Positions 19,505 to 28,254 of a stretch of 32,983 nucleotides of DNA are shown in pieces. The translations under genes and the position numbers were made by a program. This DNA comes from Gammaproteobacteria bacterium. GTDB taxonomy: Bacteria > Pseudomonadota > Gammaproteobacteria > Pseudomonadales > Azotimanducaceae. Location: positions 1 through 32,983 of the forward strand of contig REEU01000209.1 in the NCBI GenBank assembly GCA_007694905.1. Direction: 5' to 3'. Below the pieces are notes generated by a model. It saw nothing but the letters and a program-made list of their open reading frames with translations. It was not told the origin of the DNA and searched no databases. Numbering within the stretch: the first letter of the stretch is position 1; each line of letters opens with the position of its first letter.

Positions 19505-20789
19505 GGTCGAGCACGCCGAAGGCCGCCGCCGTCACGCCCAGCCCGGCACGCCGAAAGCGATGCAACGGGATCGGGCGCGCTGGCGTGACGGCGAAATCCA
19601 ACTCGACCTCGGGGCAGTCCTGTGCCCACTCGGCCAGCACCTTGCCCATGGCCGTGGCCATGCCCACGCCGCGACCGTTGTAGCCCAGCCCCGCCATCAC
19701 CCGCGGGGACAGCCGGTGCAGGCCCGGCAGGTGATCGCTGGTCAGCGCCACATCGCCACCCCAGGCAAAGGTCCATTCAGCGCCCTGAAGCTGCGGATAC
19801 AGCCGCTCTGACGCCGCCCGCAACGCCGCCTGGCACGCGCGGATCGAGGCCTCGCGCGTTGCACCGCGCCCGCCCATGATGAAACGGCCCTGCGCATCCT
19901 TGCGGAAATAGAGCAGAAGCCTGCGCGTGTCCGAGGGCGAATGCCCGCCGGGCAGAATCGTGCTGCCGAGATTGTCGCCCAGCGGCTCGGTCGCCACCTG
20001 CACGGAGGTCACCGGCACGACCGTGCGACCGAGTGGCGCTGCGAGCGGCCCGGTATAGGCGTTCGTGCAGATCAGCGCTTTGCCGGCCGTGACCTGCCCT
20101 TCGGCGGTCGTCACGGTGACGGCGTCAGCGGTGGCCGAGATCCCCGTCGCCCGGCTGCCGCCGTGCAGGCGCGCTCCCTGCCTTTCTGCCGCCACAGCCA
20201 GGCCGAGGGCATAATTCAACGGATGCAGGTTGCCCCCGCGCCGGTCGATCAGGCCGCCCACATAAGCACGCGTCCCGAGAAGCTGCGCCGTCTCCGTCGC
20301 GTCAAGCGGTTCGACGGCTGCGCCCCGCGCCTGCCATTGGCGCCCCACGTCGTGAAGTGCGCGCATCGCTCGCGGCGTTGTGGCCGCCCTGATCCAGCCG
20401 ACGCGCGCGGCATCGCAGGCAATGCCGTGACGGGCAATCAGATCGAAGACCAGATCGCCGCAGCCGCCCGACATGGCCACCATCCGGGGACCAAGATCAG
20501 GGCCGAAACGCGCCTCGATCTCGTCGGGGTCGGCCTTCAACCCCGGGTTCACCTGCCCGCCGTTGCGCCCGGACGCGCCCCAGCCCGGCTGTTCGGCCTC
20601 GAGCAGCACCACGCTTCGGCCCGCCTCGGCCAGATGCAGCGCAGCCGAAAGGCCCGTATAGCCCCCACCGATCACCGCCACATTGGCTTCCACCGACCCG
20701 CGCAAGGGTGGTCGTTCAGCCGCGGCGTTGGCCGTCGCAGCCCACAGGCTGCGGGCCAGAACGGAGCGTTCATGGGCGATCTCAGCCAT
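19491..20789 (-). CDS. FAD-dependent oxidoreductase, DAO family (gamma-glutamylputrescine oxidase-like)
   Basis: 432 residues with the N-terminal dinucleotide fold VAVIGGGYTGLSAALHLAEA (GGGYTG at 41-46), then WGASGRNGGQVNPGLKAD, typical of the group that includes gamma-glutamylputrescine oxidase PuuB and glycine or sarcosine oxidases. Near the C-terminus GLGYNGRGVGMATAMGK closes the FAD site. Soluble and cytoplasmic. The substrate is an amine or amino acid; which one cannot be told. The ATG at 20789 lies two bases after the stop of a short frame (20792-20863) that owns the only good ribosome site, so translation may be coupled. An in-frame TTG at 20876 would add 29 atypical residues. The stop codon lies in a dispersed repeat, but the C-terminus (VLDRLGL) looks native. 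Confidence 0.88.
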   Translation of the reverse strand: MAEIAHERSVLARSLWAATANAAAERPPLRGSVEANVAVIGGGYTGLSAALHLAEAGRSVVLLEAEQPGWGASGRNGGQVNPGLKADPDEIEARFGPDLGPRMVAMSGGCGDLVFDLIARHGIACDAARVGWIRAATTPRAMRALHDVGRQWQARGAAVEPLDATETAQLLGTRAYVGGLIDRRGGNLHPLNYALGLAVAAERQGARLHGGSRATGISATADAVTVTTAEGQVTAGKALICTNAYTGPLAAPLGRTVVPVTSVQVATEPLGDNLGSTILPGGHSPSDTRRLLLYFRKDAQGRFIMGGRGATREASIRACQAALRAASERLYPQLQGAEWTFAWGGDVALTSDHLPGLHRLSPRVMAGLGYNGRGVGMATAMGKVLAEWAQDCPEVELDFAVTPARPIPLHRFRRAGLGVTAAAFGVLDRLGL

Positions 20790-20791
20790 CG

Positions 20792-20863
20792 CTACCGGCT
20801 CGACCAGGCTGTCGAAACGGGGTCGCGGGCGGCGGTGCGGATGCCGGTGTCCTGCAAGGTCAT
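20792..20863 (-). CDS. Possible 23-residue leader peptide before the FAD oxidoreductase gene
   Basis: ATG with GGAG seven bases upstream opens MTLQDTGIRTAARDPVSTAW and ends at TAG, two bases before the oxidoreductase ATG, which has no ribosome site of its own. This is either a coupled leader peptide or the true N-terminus thrown out of frame by an indel: joining the frames near RDP would give RDP-RFDSLVEPV. Confidence 0.35.
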   Translation of the reverse strand: MTLQDTGIRTAARDPVSTAWSSR

Positions 20864-21011
20864 GCGGTGTCTCCAATCAATCGTGTTTCGTCCCAGGACA
20901 CGGTGCAGCTTGAGAGGGCCTTGGATTCGACAGGCGTTCCGTCTGCCTTTGGATCGTTGCCCTGTTCTGACTCCCCGGTCACCCGACATGCGTGTGATCC
21001 TCCCGTGCGGC

Positions 21012-21160
21012 CTATCGCGGCTGTGCGCACTGCGTCGATGGCGGCATGAGACTGGCGTCACGGGTCAACAGCTGCCAGCGATCGTCGCGATGAATCCAGA
21101 CATGAGTGTAGCGCCGACTGTCGAGCGCCAGCCACACCCGGCAGGCGAGCCGGCAAGCGG
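21012..21160 (-). pseudogene. Possible C-terminal fragment of a SnoaL/DUF4440-like protein
   Basis: The minus-strand frame RVWLALDSRRYTHVWIHRDD followed by RWQLLTRDASLMPP and a TAG at 21012 resembles the closing strands of NTF2-fold DUF4440 proteins (RYTHVW, then DGRWQ). There is no start codon and similarity fades above about 21120. The call is from memory and weak. From 20864 to 21011 I see nothing else. Confidence 0.3.
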
Positions 21161-21189
21161 GAGTGATCGAGGTCGGGGGCGGGCCCATT

Positions 21190-21398
21190 CAACCTCTGCC
21201 CGTTCACGACGCCGACGCGGTGGCGTTCAGCGCCTGGGCGGAACCACGTGCGGCCCGCGATGTCGATCTCAACATCTGGGTCGAAGAGGATGGTCTGGAG
21301 ACTGCATTCGATACTCTGGAGGCGGCCGGCGTCGAGCCGGACCGGAACCGCGCCCGTCAAGAGGCCGCCGAGCGTGGCATGTTCCTCGGAGGGCATGA
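21190..21398 (+). pseudogene. Fragment of a nucleotidyltransferase gene (AbiEii/MNT-like)
   Basis: AFSAWAEPRAARDVDLNIWV then ETAFDTLEAAGVEPDRNRAR resemble the nucleotide-binding part of DNA polymerase beta-type nucleotidyltransferases, in which a Gly/Ala-rich helix precedes EPR-T-DID. The N-terminus is missing and the frame is cut off at the 3' end of jetD. Just upstream, GGGCCCATTCAACCTCTG (21181-21198) looks like a decayed copy of the dispersed repeat. Such enzymes occur in toxin-antitoxin and abortive infection systems, which fits the neighbourhood. Confidence 0.5.
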
Positions 21399-22586
21399 TC
21401 AGTCGGGGAGTGCCGCGCGCAGGGCGCCGAAGTTCACCCGCTCCTGTTCGAGGCGGACCCGCTCGCCGAGGCGGTCGCGGGCGAGATCCTCGAACAGCGC
21501 CCGTTCCTCCGCGGTGAGCCGGGTCGGTTCGCCCCGATAGCGCTTGTCGGCATCTTCCTGTCCCCACAGTTCGCGATGGTCGAGCAGCGTGGCGCGGTCC
21601 ATCAGCATCGAGCGGGCCTCGGAAAACGTGGCGCGGAAGCGATTGAGGATGCCGAAGCCATGGGTGTCGATGTCGCCCCAGTAATGCAGGTCCACGGCAT
21701 GCAGCCAGCTGGCGTCGCCCAGCGTATCGAGGCCGTAGCCGAGCCCGAAGATCACGATGCTGCGCGAACAGTCCGGAAACGCGAGGCCGTTGATGCGGTT
21801 CTCGGTGACGAAAGCGCGCTCGACAGGCAGCGCGAGGCGGGCGAATTCCTCCGGCAGGACGGAGAGATCCGACAGTCCACTGAGGTAGAGCGCAGAGTCG
21901 AGGATGCGAAAGCGGATCAGGCGGCGGTCCGTGCGCAGGCCATAACGCCGTGCGAAGGCCCGTGTGCCGGTAGCCTGGGGATCGATGGCCTCAACCGGCA
22001 GGATCTCGTCGAGCAGTTCCGTCAGCAGGCCGCGGCGCTGTTCGATAAACTTCGAGTCCACACCAGGGATCTCGAGCTGCCGCAAGTAGAGCCCGGCGCG
22101 CGGATGAGCCTGGAACCAATCGAGAACGGCGATGACGCGCTCCCAGACATCGGCGTGCTCGAGCAGCTGCAGCGGGCGCCGGGCGATCCAGGCGCGCAGC
22201 TCGGGAAAGCGCGCCAGGGTGATATCGGCAGCGCGCTGAAAGCGCTCCGCCTCCGCACCGCGCCGCAGCAATCGCAGAGCGTCAGCTTCACTCGGGACGA
22301 CGCCGGCCACCGGCATGCGATGCTCCCCCTGGACGCGACTGCGCCGGGTCTCGAACGTGAGCTCGTAGCCATACCCGAGCGCGGATCGGCTGCCTGCCTG
22401 CAGGGCGCGCACCCAGTCCATGACCTCGCCGAAGCGTTCGGTGACATCCGCCGCTTTCGGCCGGCGCAGGCGCAGCTCCAGCGGGTAGGGATCATCGCCC
22501 GTCACCCTCGGTGCAAGGATGTCGCCCGCGTTCCAGCGCCGTTGCAGCCAGGCGTGGATGTCGCCCGTATCAGTCCAGTCACCCAT
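21399..22586 (-). CDS. jetD: Wadjet anti-plasmid system protein JetD (DUF3322 plus DUF2220 Toprim nuclease)
   Basis: 395 residues. The N-terminal arm (DUF3322) is followed by the C-terminal DUF2220 domain, a topoisomerase VI-like Toprim fold. Visible metal-binding residues are E262 in VTENRINGLAFP and D305/D307 in YWGDIDTHGFGILNRF. In characterised Wadjet systems JetD cuts plasmid DNA that JetABC has trapped by loop extrusion; these residues suggest an active nuclease. The start ATG is 15 bp after the jetC stop, and it is the last gene of the operon in canonical A-B-C-D order. Its end adjoins a nucleotidyltransferase fragment on the other strand. Confidence 0.95.
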   Translation of the reverse strand: MGDWTDTGDIHAWLQRRWNAGDILAPRVTGDDPYPLELRLRRPKAADVTERFGEVMDWVRALQAGSRSALGYGYELTFETRRSRVQGEHRMPVAGVVPSEADALRLLRRGAEAERFQRAADITLARFPELRAWIARRPLQLLEHADVWERVIAVLDWFQAHPRAGLYLRQLEIPGVDSKFIEQRRGLLTELLDEILPVEAIDPQATGTRAFARRYGLRTDRRLIRFRILDSALYLSGLSDLSVLPEEFARLALPVERAFVTENRINGLAFPDCSRSIVIFGLGYGLDTLGDASWLHAVDLHYWGDIDTHGFGILNRFRATFSEARSMLMDRATLLDHRELWGQEDADKRYRGEPTRLTAEERALFEDLARDRLGERVRLEQERVNFGALRAALPD

Positions 22587-22601
22587 CGTTGCCGGTCATG
22601 C

Positions 22602-25600
22602 TCAGGACTCCACCCGGATGAGTGACCGCGCCTCCTGCTCGGCCCGGTACTCCTCGATGGTCAGGTTGCGCATCAGTGACTGCCGCCCGTCGTTGTGGAC
22701 GAAGCCGACGCTGGCGACATAGGGCTCGATGATGTGGATCTTCTGCAGCGGTGTGACGATCAGAAGCTGCAGGTTGAGGCGGCCGAACAGCTCCAGGCCG
22801 TAGCGCGCCGACTCGTCAGAGCCGCGGCCGAAGGCTTCGTCGATCACCACGAAACGGAACGAGCGCGAACGCCGGTCGCTCTGCTCGAGTCCGAACTGGT
22901 AGGCGAGGCTGGCGGCCAGGACCGTATAGGCCAGCTTCTCCTTCTGGCCGCCCGACTTGCCGCCGGAATCGCTGTAGTGCTCGTACTCGGTGTCGTCCTC
23001 GCGCCAGCGCTCCGAGGCGGAGAACACGAACCAGTTGCGCACGTCGGTGACCTTGCGGCGCCAGCGGCGATCGAGGTCGCTGGTTCCTTCCCGGCCGCGC
23101 AGACGCTCGATGATGTCGCGGACCTGGAGAAATTTCGCTTCCGTGTAGGTGTCGTCGCCGCCGATCACCCCCTCGGTGCAGGCGCGAAGATCCTGGCGGA
23201 ACTCGCGCACCTCCACGTCAGCGCTGGGTTCGGCCAGCAGCTTGATGTAGCGGTTCGGGTTGTAGTCGATGCTGGTCAGTGAGCGGTTGATGACCTCGAC
23301 GCGTTCGCGGATCTGTTCGCGCTCACGGTTGAGCTGCGCCTGGAAGCCGGCCACTTCCCGAATCGTGTTCTCATTCAGCAACGCCTTGAATCGGGCCTCG
23401 AAGCGGGGCAGGTCGTCGCGCGCGAGCTGCTCGAGCATGCTGCGGTACTCACCGATGGCCTCGATGCTGCAGTCCACCTCCGCGGTCTGCTGCGGCCAGG
23501 CATTCTGGTAGCGGCGCATGGCATCGACGATGCGCTCGCGCAGGCGCGCGAGGCGCTTGTCCTCGGCGTCGATTTTCTCCTGCAGCCACTGGCGGAAGTC
23601 CTGCTGGCGATTGTCCGCGGACTCCACGGTCAGGCGGTGGCTGCCGAGTGCCTCGTCCCGCATGGCGTCGAGCCGGGGAAAGTCCCGTTCACGGACGTCG
23701 GCGGCCGTCGCCGCCAGCGTCGCCCGGTCGTTCTCGAGCATCTCACTGGCCGCCTCACGCTTGTTGCGTGCAGTCGTCCGTTCGTCCTTGGCGGTATCCA
23801 ACGTCTCCGTGGTCTGGCGGATCTCCTCCTCGAGTTTGCCGAGCTGCTGCTGCAGGGTACGCAGGGTGTCGGATTCGTCCTCCAGCGCCCGACGCTCGGC
23901 TTCGAGCCGGTCGATCTCGATGACCAGTGCCTGCCAGTCGAGCTGGCGGAACTCGGTGAAAGCCTGCACGCGAACCAGCTGATTGAAGTAGTCGTCCAGC
24001 GCGCGCTGACGGTTCTGATGCGAGGCCACCTTCGCTGCGACCTCCTGCATGTTGCGCTCGATGGCCGCCGAGTCCTGCTCCAGCGTTTCGATCTTGGCCT
24101 CGTTGCTCCAGCCGAGGATGTAGCGGGAGCGGTCGTCGATGCGGTGGCGGTCGTCCTTCTCGTGCCGTTCGCCGCCGCCCTTGATCTGGCCCGCCCGGGT
24201 GATGGCCTGCCGCTCGCGCCGGAACTGTTCCAGATCGTCGCAGCAGGCATGGTCGAAGCGCCGCGCCAGTTCCTGTTCGAGCCAAGGGTAGTGTTCGGAG
24301 TCGGGGCGGATAACCAGTTTGCGGGCCAGTGCGTCCGGCCGCAGGTCGGGCAGCGTCTGACCACGGGCGGCACGGACACGGTAGTAGACGAGGCGGCCGC
24401 GCAGGTGGGTGCGGTCGACCCAGCCGGCCACCGCCGCGTAATGCTCGTCAGGAACAAGCAGCGACTGGCCGAAGTTGTGCAGCAGGCGCTCGATCGCACC
24501 TTCCCAGTCCCGTTCGTCCTCGCGGACCTGGAGCAGCTCGCCCGCGAACGGCAGCGCGTCCTCCGCCATGCCCCGGTCGCTGCACAGGCGCTCGCGGACC
24601 GCCAGCAGCGCCGCCGGCAGGTTCGAGCGGCGCTGACGCAGGGAATTCAGCTCGGTCTGCAGGTCGTCATGGCGCGACTTCAGGTCGCGAAACGCGACTT
24701 CCGCATCGGTCAGCGCGTTCTGCACTTCGCTGCGGCGTTCAAAGATGCCCTCCGCCTCCCGCTGCGCGCGTTCCTGGTTCTCCCGAAAACCGGCTTCGTC
24801 CGCCGGCTCGGGCCAGTCGAGAGCCTCGATGAGGGTGTGGTAGGCGCGGGCGCTGTCGCGACGCTTGTCCTGCTCCTGACCCAGCCGGCCGATGTCGGCC
24901 TTCAGTTTCTCGATGTGATCACCGCCACTGGCGGCAATGGCCTGACGCAGATCGTCGCGGCGTTCGGCCTGGTTCGCACGCGCGTGCTCGAGACCGCTCA
25001 CCTTGGCGTCGAGGCGACCGATGTCATGCTCGACGCGCTCGATACGCTCCTCGAGCAGCGCCGCCCGCAGACCGGCGAAGTAGGGCTGCAGGGCATCCCG
25101 GCAGGCGCGCAGCATCACGGCCCGCTGTTCGCTGGCGTCGAACTGATCCGCGTCATTGATGAGCGGTGTCAGTGCTTCCACCTGTTCGCGGGCGTTGACC
25201 ACGGCCTGGTGGGCCCGGTCGAGGTCATCGAAGTGGCCGATGAGCTGCTCGATGCGCTCGTCGACCGCGAAGGGCTCGAGCATGTGGTCGCGGACGAACT
25301 CGGTGAGATTGCCCACGGACTTCAGCGAGACCGTCTGGTTGAACAGCTCCATGGCCTGATCGCCGGCGAGGCCGAAGCGGCGGCGGAAGGCCTTGCCGTA
25401 GGGCGGAAAGGTCTCGAACAGCTCCACCTGCTCGGCCCTGCGCAGGCGCCGGCGCAGCTCGTTGATGTCGCTGCCGAAATCGGTGAAATCCGTGGCTATG
25501 CCGAGCGAGCGATCGGCGATGACGTAGAACCGGTCCGGCTGACCCTTGGCATCGCGGATCCAGAACACCTGGGCCAGCGTCACATCCTGCTGCAGGGACT

Positions 25601-25988
25601 CGTTGTAGAAGTGCCCCAGAATCACCGAATAGTTGTGGTGATCGCGCAGGGCCACTGCGCGGGCCGCCAGCCCGTCGTCACCGCGCTCGGCCCGATAGTG
25701 CCCGAGCACGTATGTGCGCAGCGAGCGCTCGCGGGCATCGGCTCCGGCGGCCTTGTTGTAAGTGATGCGCTGGGCCGGGACCAGCAGGGTACTGATGGCG
25801 TCCACCAGCGTCGACTTGCCGGACCCGATGTCGCCGGTCAGCAGCGCGTTGTGGCCTTCGGGACGCAGACTCCAGACCCGGCCGTCGAAGGTCCCCCAGT
25901 TATAGACCTCGCAGCGGTGCAGCCGGAAGCCTTTGCTGCCATCCGCAGTCGCGAAATCCAGCGGCAGTGCCTGGCCTTGATCATTCAC
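22602..25988 (-). CDS. jetC: Wadjet protein JetC, SMC/MukB-like ATPase
   Basis: 1128 residues from a GTG that overlaps the jetB stop by eight bases; AAGGAG lies twelve bases upstream. The N-terminal head has Walker A TGDIGSGKSTLVDAI (K58). Residues of roughly 300-900 are coiled coil with a central hinge region. The C-terminal head has the ABC signature SGGQKEKLA (1012-1020) and Walker B FVVIDEAFGRG (D1050, E1051). This is the motor subunit that dimerises and extrudes DNA with JetA (kleisin) and JetB (KITE-type) partners. The frame is open for 71 codons upstream of the chosen GTG, but that part lies over jetB and has no protein-like character. All catalytic motifs are intact. Confidence 0.95.
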   Translation of the reverse strand: MNDQGQALPLDFATADGSKGFRLHRCEVYNWGTFDGRVWSLRPEGHNALLTGDIGSGKSTLVDAISTLLVPAQRITYNKAAGADARERSLRTYVLGHYRAERGDDGLAARAVALRDHHNYSVILGHFYNESLQQDVTLAQVFWIRDAKGQPDRFYVIADRSLGIATDFTDFGSDINELRRRLRRAEQVELFETFPPYGKAFRRRFGLAGDQAMELFNQTVSLKSVGNLTEFVRDHMLEPFAVDERIEQLIGHFDDLDRAHQAVVNAREQVEALTPLINDADQFDASEQRAVMLRACRDALQPYFAGLRAALLEERIERVEHDIGRLDAKVSGLEHARANQAERRDDLRQAIAASGGDHIEKLKADIGRLGQEQDKRRDSARAYHTLIEALDWPEPADEAGFRENQERAQREAEGIFERRSEVQNALTDAEVAFRDLKSRHDDLQTELNSLRQRRSNLPAALLAVRERLCSDRGMAEDALPFAGELLQVREDERDWEGAIERLLHNFGQSLLVPDEHYAAVAGWVDRTHLRGRLVYYRVRAARGQTLPDLRPDALARKLVIRPDSEHYPWLEQELARRFDHACCDDLEQFRRERQAITRAGQIKGGGERHEKDDRHRIDDRSRYILGWSNEAKIETLEQDSAAIERNMQEVAAKVASHQNRQRALDDYFNQLVRVQAFTEFRQLDWQALVIEIDRLEAERRALEDESDTLRTLQQQLGKLEEEIRQTTETLDTAKDERTTARNKREAASEMLENDRATLAATAADVRERDFPRLDAMRDEALGSHRLTVESADNRQQDFRQWLQEKIDAEDKRLARLRERIVDAMRRYQNAWPQQTAEVDCSIEAIGEYRSMLEQLARDDLPRFEARFKALLNENTIREVAGFQAQLNREREQIRERVEVINRSLTSIDYNPNRYIKLLAEPSADVEVREFRQDLRACTEGVIGGDDTYTEAKFLQVRDIIERLRGREGTSDLDRRWRRKVTDVRNWFVFSASERWREDDTEYEHYSDSGGKSGGQKEKLAYTVLAASLAYQFGLEQSDRRSRSFRFVVIDEAFGRGSDESARYGLELFGRLNLQLLIVTPLQKIHIIEPYVASVGFVHNDGRQSLMRNLTIEEYRAEQEARSLIRVES

Positions 25989-26625
25989 GGCGGTCAGCGT
26001 CTCCTTCCGCCTGGCCGACGGACTCGGGGCGGGTCTCGCCCGCTGCATGGCCATGGTACTCCGCGAGGCGCGCGTTGAACTCAGACAGCCACTGGGCGTC
26101 GACGAAGCTCTTGATGATGCGCCGGATTTCGTAGCGGTCCTCCTGTCCGCGCAGGCGGCGCAGAAAGCCGAGCTCGATGGTCCGGTTGATGTGCGTATCA
26201 ATGCGCTGCACCAGCCGGGCCTCGTCCCCGGTCTCCGGCAGGAACATGCGGATCATCTCGACGATCTCGTCGCGGGAGAGGACCAAGCGTGTCGCGCCAC
26301 CCGCCGCATCGTGCTCGGCCAGCTTCCGGCGCAGCAGGGCCAGCATCAGACTGACGGGATAGCTGAGCTGCCGCCGGGGCACCAGCCGGGGCAGTTCGTC
26401 CGCATCGTCCGTTTGCGGGCCCTGGCGCAGATAGGCGCAGCCCTCGGTTTCATCGAGCATCAACTCCAGGCCGACGACGGCCACATAGTCACGCACACGG
26501 GCCTGCAGGCGCAGCAGCGTCTGCCACAGCTGCGGCTGCGCATCTGCATACAGCACGCCCTTGAACAGCGCGATCAAGGGCAGGGAAATGCCGGCTTCGT
26601 GCTCCTGGCTGGGTGCTTCGGTCAT
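25981..26625 (-). CDS. jetB: Wadjet protein JetB (DUF4194)
   Basis: 214 residues, DUF4194 family, a MukE/KITE-like winged-helix subunit of the Wadjet condensin. Visible segments are SLPLIALFKGVLYADAQPQL at the N-terminus, PRRQLSYPVSLMLALLRRKL in the middle and RIDTHINRTIELGFLRRLRG and YEIRRIIKSFVDAQWL towards the end. The ATG overlaps the jetA stop by four bases and its stop overlaps the jetC start, so the three are translationally coupled. It bridges the kleisin-like JetA and the JetC heads in known complexes. Confidence 0.93.
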   Translation of the reverse strand: MTEAPSQEHEAGISLPLIALFKGVLYADAQPQLWQTLLRLQARVRDYVAVVGLELMLDETEGCAYLRQGPQTDDADELPRLVPRRQLSYPVSLMLALLRRKLAEHDAAGGATRLVLSRDEIVEMIRMFLPETGDEARLVQRIDTHINRTIELGFLRRLRGQEDRYEIRRIIKSFVDAQWLSEFNARLAEYHGHAAGETRPESVGQAEGDADRRE

Positions 26626-28067
26626 GCGGCATTCCTTCCGGTGAAAATCACCACCGGCAGTGTGGCCCTACGCGTCCGACCGGTGTCATCGGTCCACTCC
26701 ACGACGTGGGTGCGGCCCTCGTCGATCACGCCGAGGCCTTCCCCCGTGGCCAGACTCAGCCAGGCGATCAACTCGGCCAGACCCTGCTCGAGTGGGGCCT
26801 CCTCCAGCAGTTCCGCCAGGGTGATGCTGCGGCGGGTCTGCAAGGCCCGGCGCATCCGGGCCCTCAGCCGCTCCCGGTCGATGTAGACCTGATCGAAGAG
26901 GACGCCCGGGTCGATGTCGGCATCGTGGTCCTCCGGGCGGGTGGAATCGAGCACTGCCGTCAGCGGCGGACTGAACAGCGGCCGATCCATGGGCAGCTCG
27001 ACCTTCGGAGCCGGTTCGTCCAAGGCCACCAGGGCATCCGGTGGCGCGTTGCGCACGGCAATGGCATGGCGCTCCAGGTCGCGCAGGATTTCCATGATGC
27101 GGCGGTTCTCCAGCCAGGCCTGATCGTCCAGATAGCGGCGCAGCTGTTCCGAGAGACGGGCCACCGTGCGCTGGGTCACCTCCCCTGCCGCCATCCAGTC
27201 GTGGTGGATGCGGCGCAGACGCGGATCCGGTGCAAGCTTCGCGATCGGCTCCAGCGCCAGGATGCCTTCCAGCAGTTCGCTCAACTCCTCCTGATGTGCA
27301 GGCGACATCAGGAAGTCCCAGAACGCACGAAAGCTGCGCCCCTGGTCCGACTCGGCGATGCTGTCGCGCTGGCCGAAAACCTCGTCGAGGACGTCCGCGC
27401 GGCTGCCTTCCCAGCCGGCGACCCGCTCCCGGACCCGGCGGTCGAGATCGCGGAAGTTCTGCTCCACCTGGCGGAAATCAGCGAGCAGGGCCCGGGCGGT
27501 GTCGATGGCCTGGAGGAAGCGTTCGCGGAGCCGGGTGTCGTCCATGAACGTCATGCGTCCTTCGCGGGCCGCAGCAATCTCGGCGTCGATCGCCGCGCGG
27601 CGATGCTCCAGTGCCTCGATCCGGGCCCGGGCATCGGTCTCGGTGCCATGCTCGATTTCGCGCAGCAGATCGAAGACCACCTTGAGCCGGGACTCGGCGC
27701 CGACGAAGGAACGATCCTCGAGCCCCGCCAGCCATTGCAGCGCCTGCTCCGCTGCGGGCGTCAGATCGTAGTGGGGCTCATCAGAGTCCGGCGGATAGTA
27801 GCGGCGAAGCCAGCCCCGTTCATCGGCCGCCCAGTCGTTCAGATAGTCCATGCCGCTGCGCGGATGCAGATCGCCACCGTGCCGCTCGCGCAGCCGGTAG
27901 AGGTAATCGTCGAACTCCGCCGCGAGATCCTGCTCGGGCATGGTCCGGACATTGGGGGCGATGAAGGCCTGATGGAGGAAGGCCGCGATCAGCGGCGCGC
28001 TGGTCGCGGTCAACAGCCGCCATGCGGGATGGTCGCGGCGGAGCCTCGAAAGGTGGTCGTAGTCCAT
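26622..28067 (-). CDS. jetA: Wadjet protein JetA (DUF3375), type I
   Basis: 481 residues, DUF3375 family, the MukF-like kleisin subunit whose type defines Wadjet type I. It opens LSRLRRDHPAWRLLTATSAP and continues through a winged-helix part (YLNDWAADERGWLRRYYP, YDLTPAAEQALQWLAGLEDR) to a helical middle with FRDLDRRVRERVAGWEG and ends in a C-terminal winged-helix-like part (SITLAELLEEAPLEQGLAEL). First gene of the operon. The start is ATG with only a weak ribosome site; the promoter should lie in 28068-28250, which also contains the divergent toxin-antitoxin promoter. I saw no clear -35/-10 pair for jetA. Confidence 0.94.
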   Translation of the reverse strand: MDYDHLSRLRRDHPAWRLLTATSAPLIAAFLHQAFIAPNVRTMPEQDLAAEFDDYLYRLRERHGGDLHPRSGMDYLNDWAADERGWLRRYYPPDSDEPHYDLTPAAEQALQWLAGLEDRSFVGAESRLKVVFDLLREIEHGTETDARARIEALEHRRAAIDAEIAAAREGRMTFMDDTRLRERFLQAIDTARALLADFRQVEQNFRDLDRRVRERVAGWEGSRADVLDEVFGQRDSIAESDQGRSFRAFWDFLMSPAHQEELSELLEGILALEPIAKLAPDPRLRRIHHDWMAAGEVTQRTVARLSEQLRRYLDDQAWLENRRIMEILRDLERHAIAVRNAPPDALVALDEPAPKVELPMDRPLFSPPLTAVLDSTRPEDHDADIDPGVLFDQVYIDRERLRARMRRALQTRRSITLAELLEEAPLEQGLAELIAWLSLATGEGLGVIDEGRTHVVEWTDDTGRTRRATLPVVIFTGRNAA

Positions 28068-28209
28068 TGCGGCTGTGGTCGTCGCCCGCGGAGGAGGAAG
28101 GATACAGGGTGGAAAGCTGCCTGACTCTGCCCCCAGGCCGCAGCGGGCAGCGTCCGATGCGGGAGCTCAACTCGCATCTGCGAAATCTGGTCATCGAAGT
28201 TACTTCGGG

Positions 28210-28236
28210 TTAAACTAGACTAACCTGATCTAGTCT
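28210..28236 (+). promoter_or_regulatory. Candidate promoter/operator of the Phd-PIN pair
   Basis: ACTAG (28214-28218) and CTAGT (28230-28234) form an inverted repeat around 11 bases, about 20 bp before the antitoxin ATG. TTAAAC (28210) and TAGTCT (28231) could be weak -35 and -10 boxes. The stretch is AT-rich relative to its surroundings. Autoregulation by the antitoxin is typical of these pairs; the site is inferred. Confidence 0.4.
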
Positions 28237-28254
28237 TATCGCGCAGAATATGAC

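Noticed and set aside
23637-26078. An 813-codon open frame antisense to jetC.
   Set aside because: It is a shadow of the strong codon bias of jetC, with no recognisable domain and no ribosome site.
21399-28067. MukBEF or bacterial condensin chromosome-segregation locus.
   Set aside because: The JetA (DUF3375), JetB (DUF4194) and JetD (DUF2220 Toprim) partners define Wadjet, not MukBEF or MksBEF alone.
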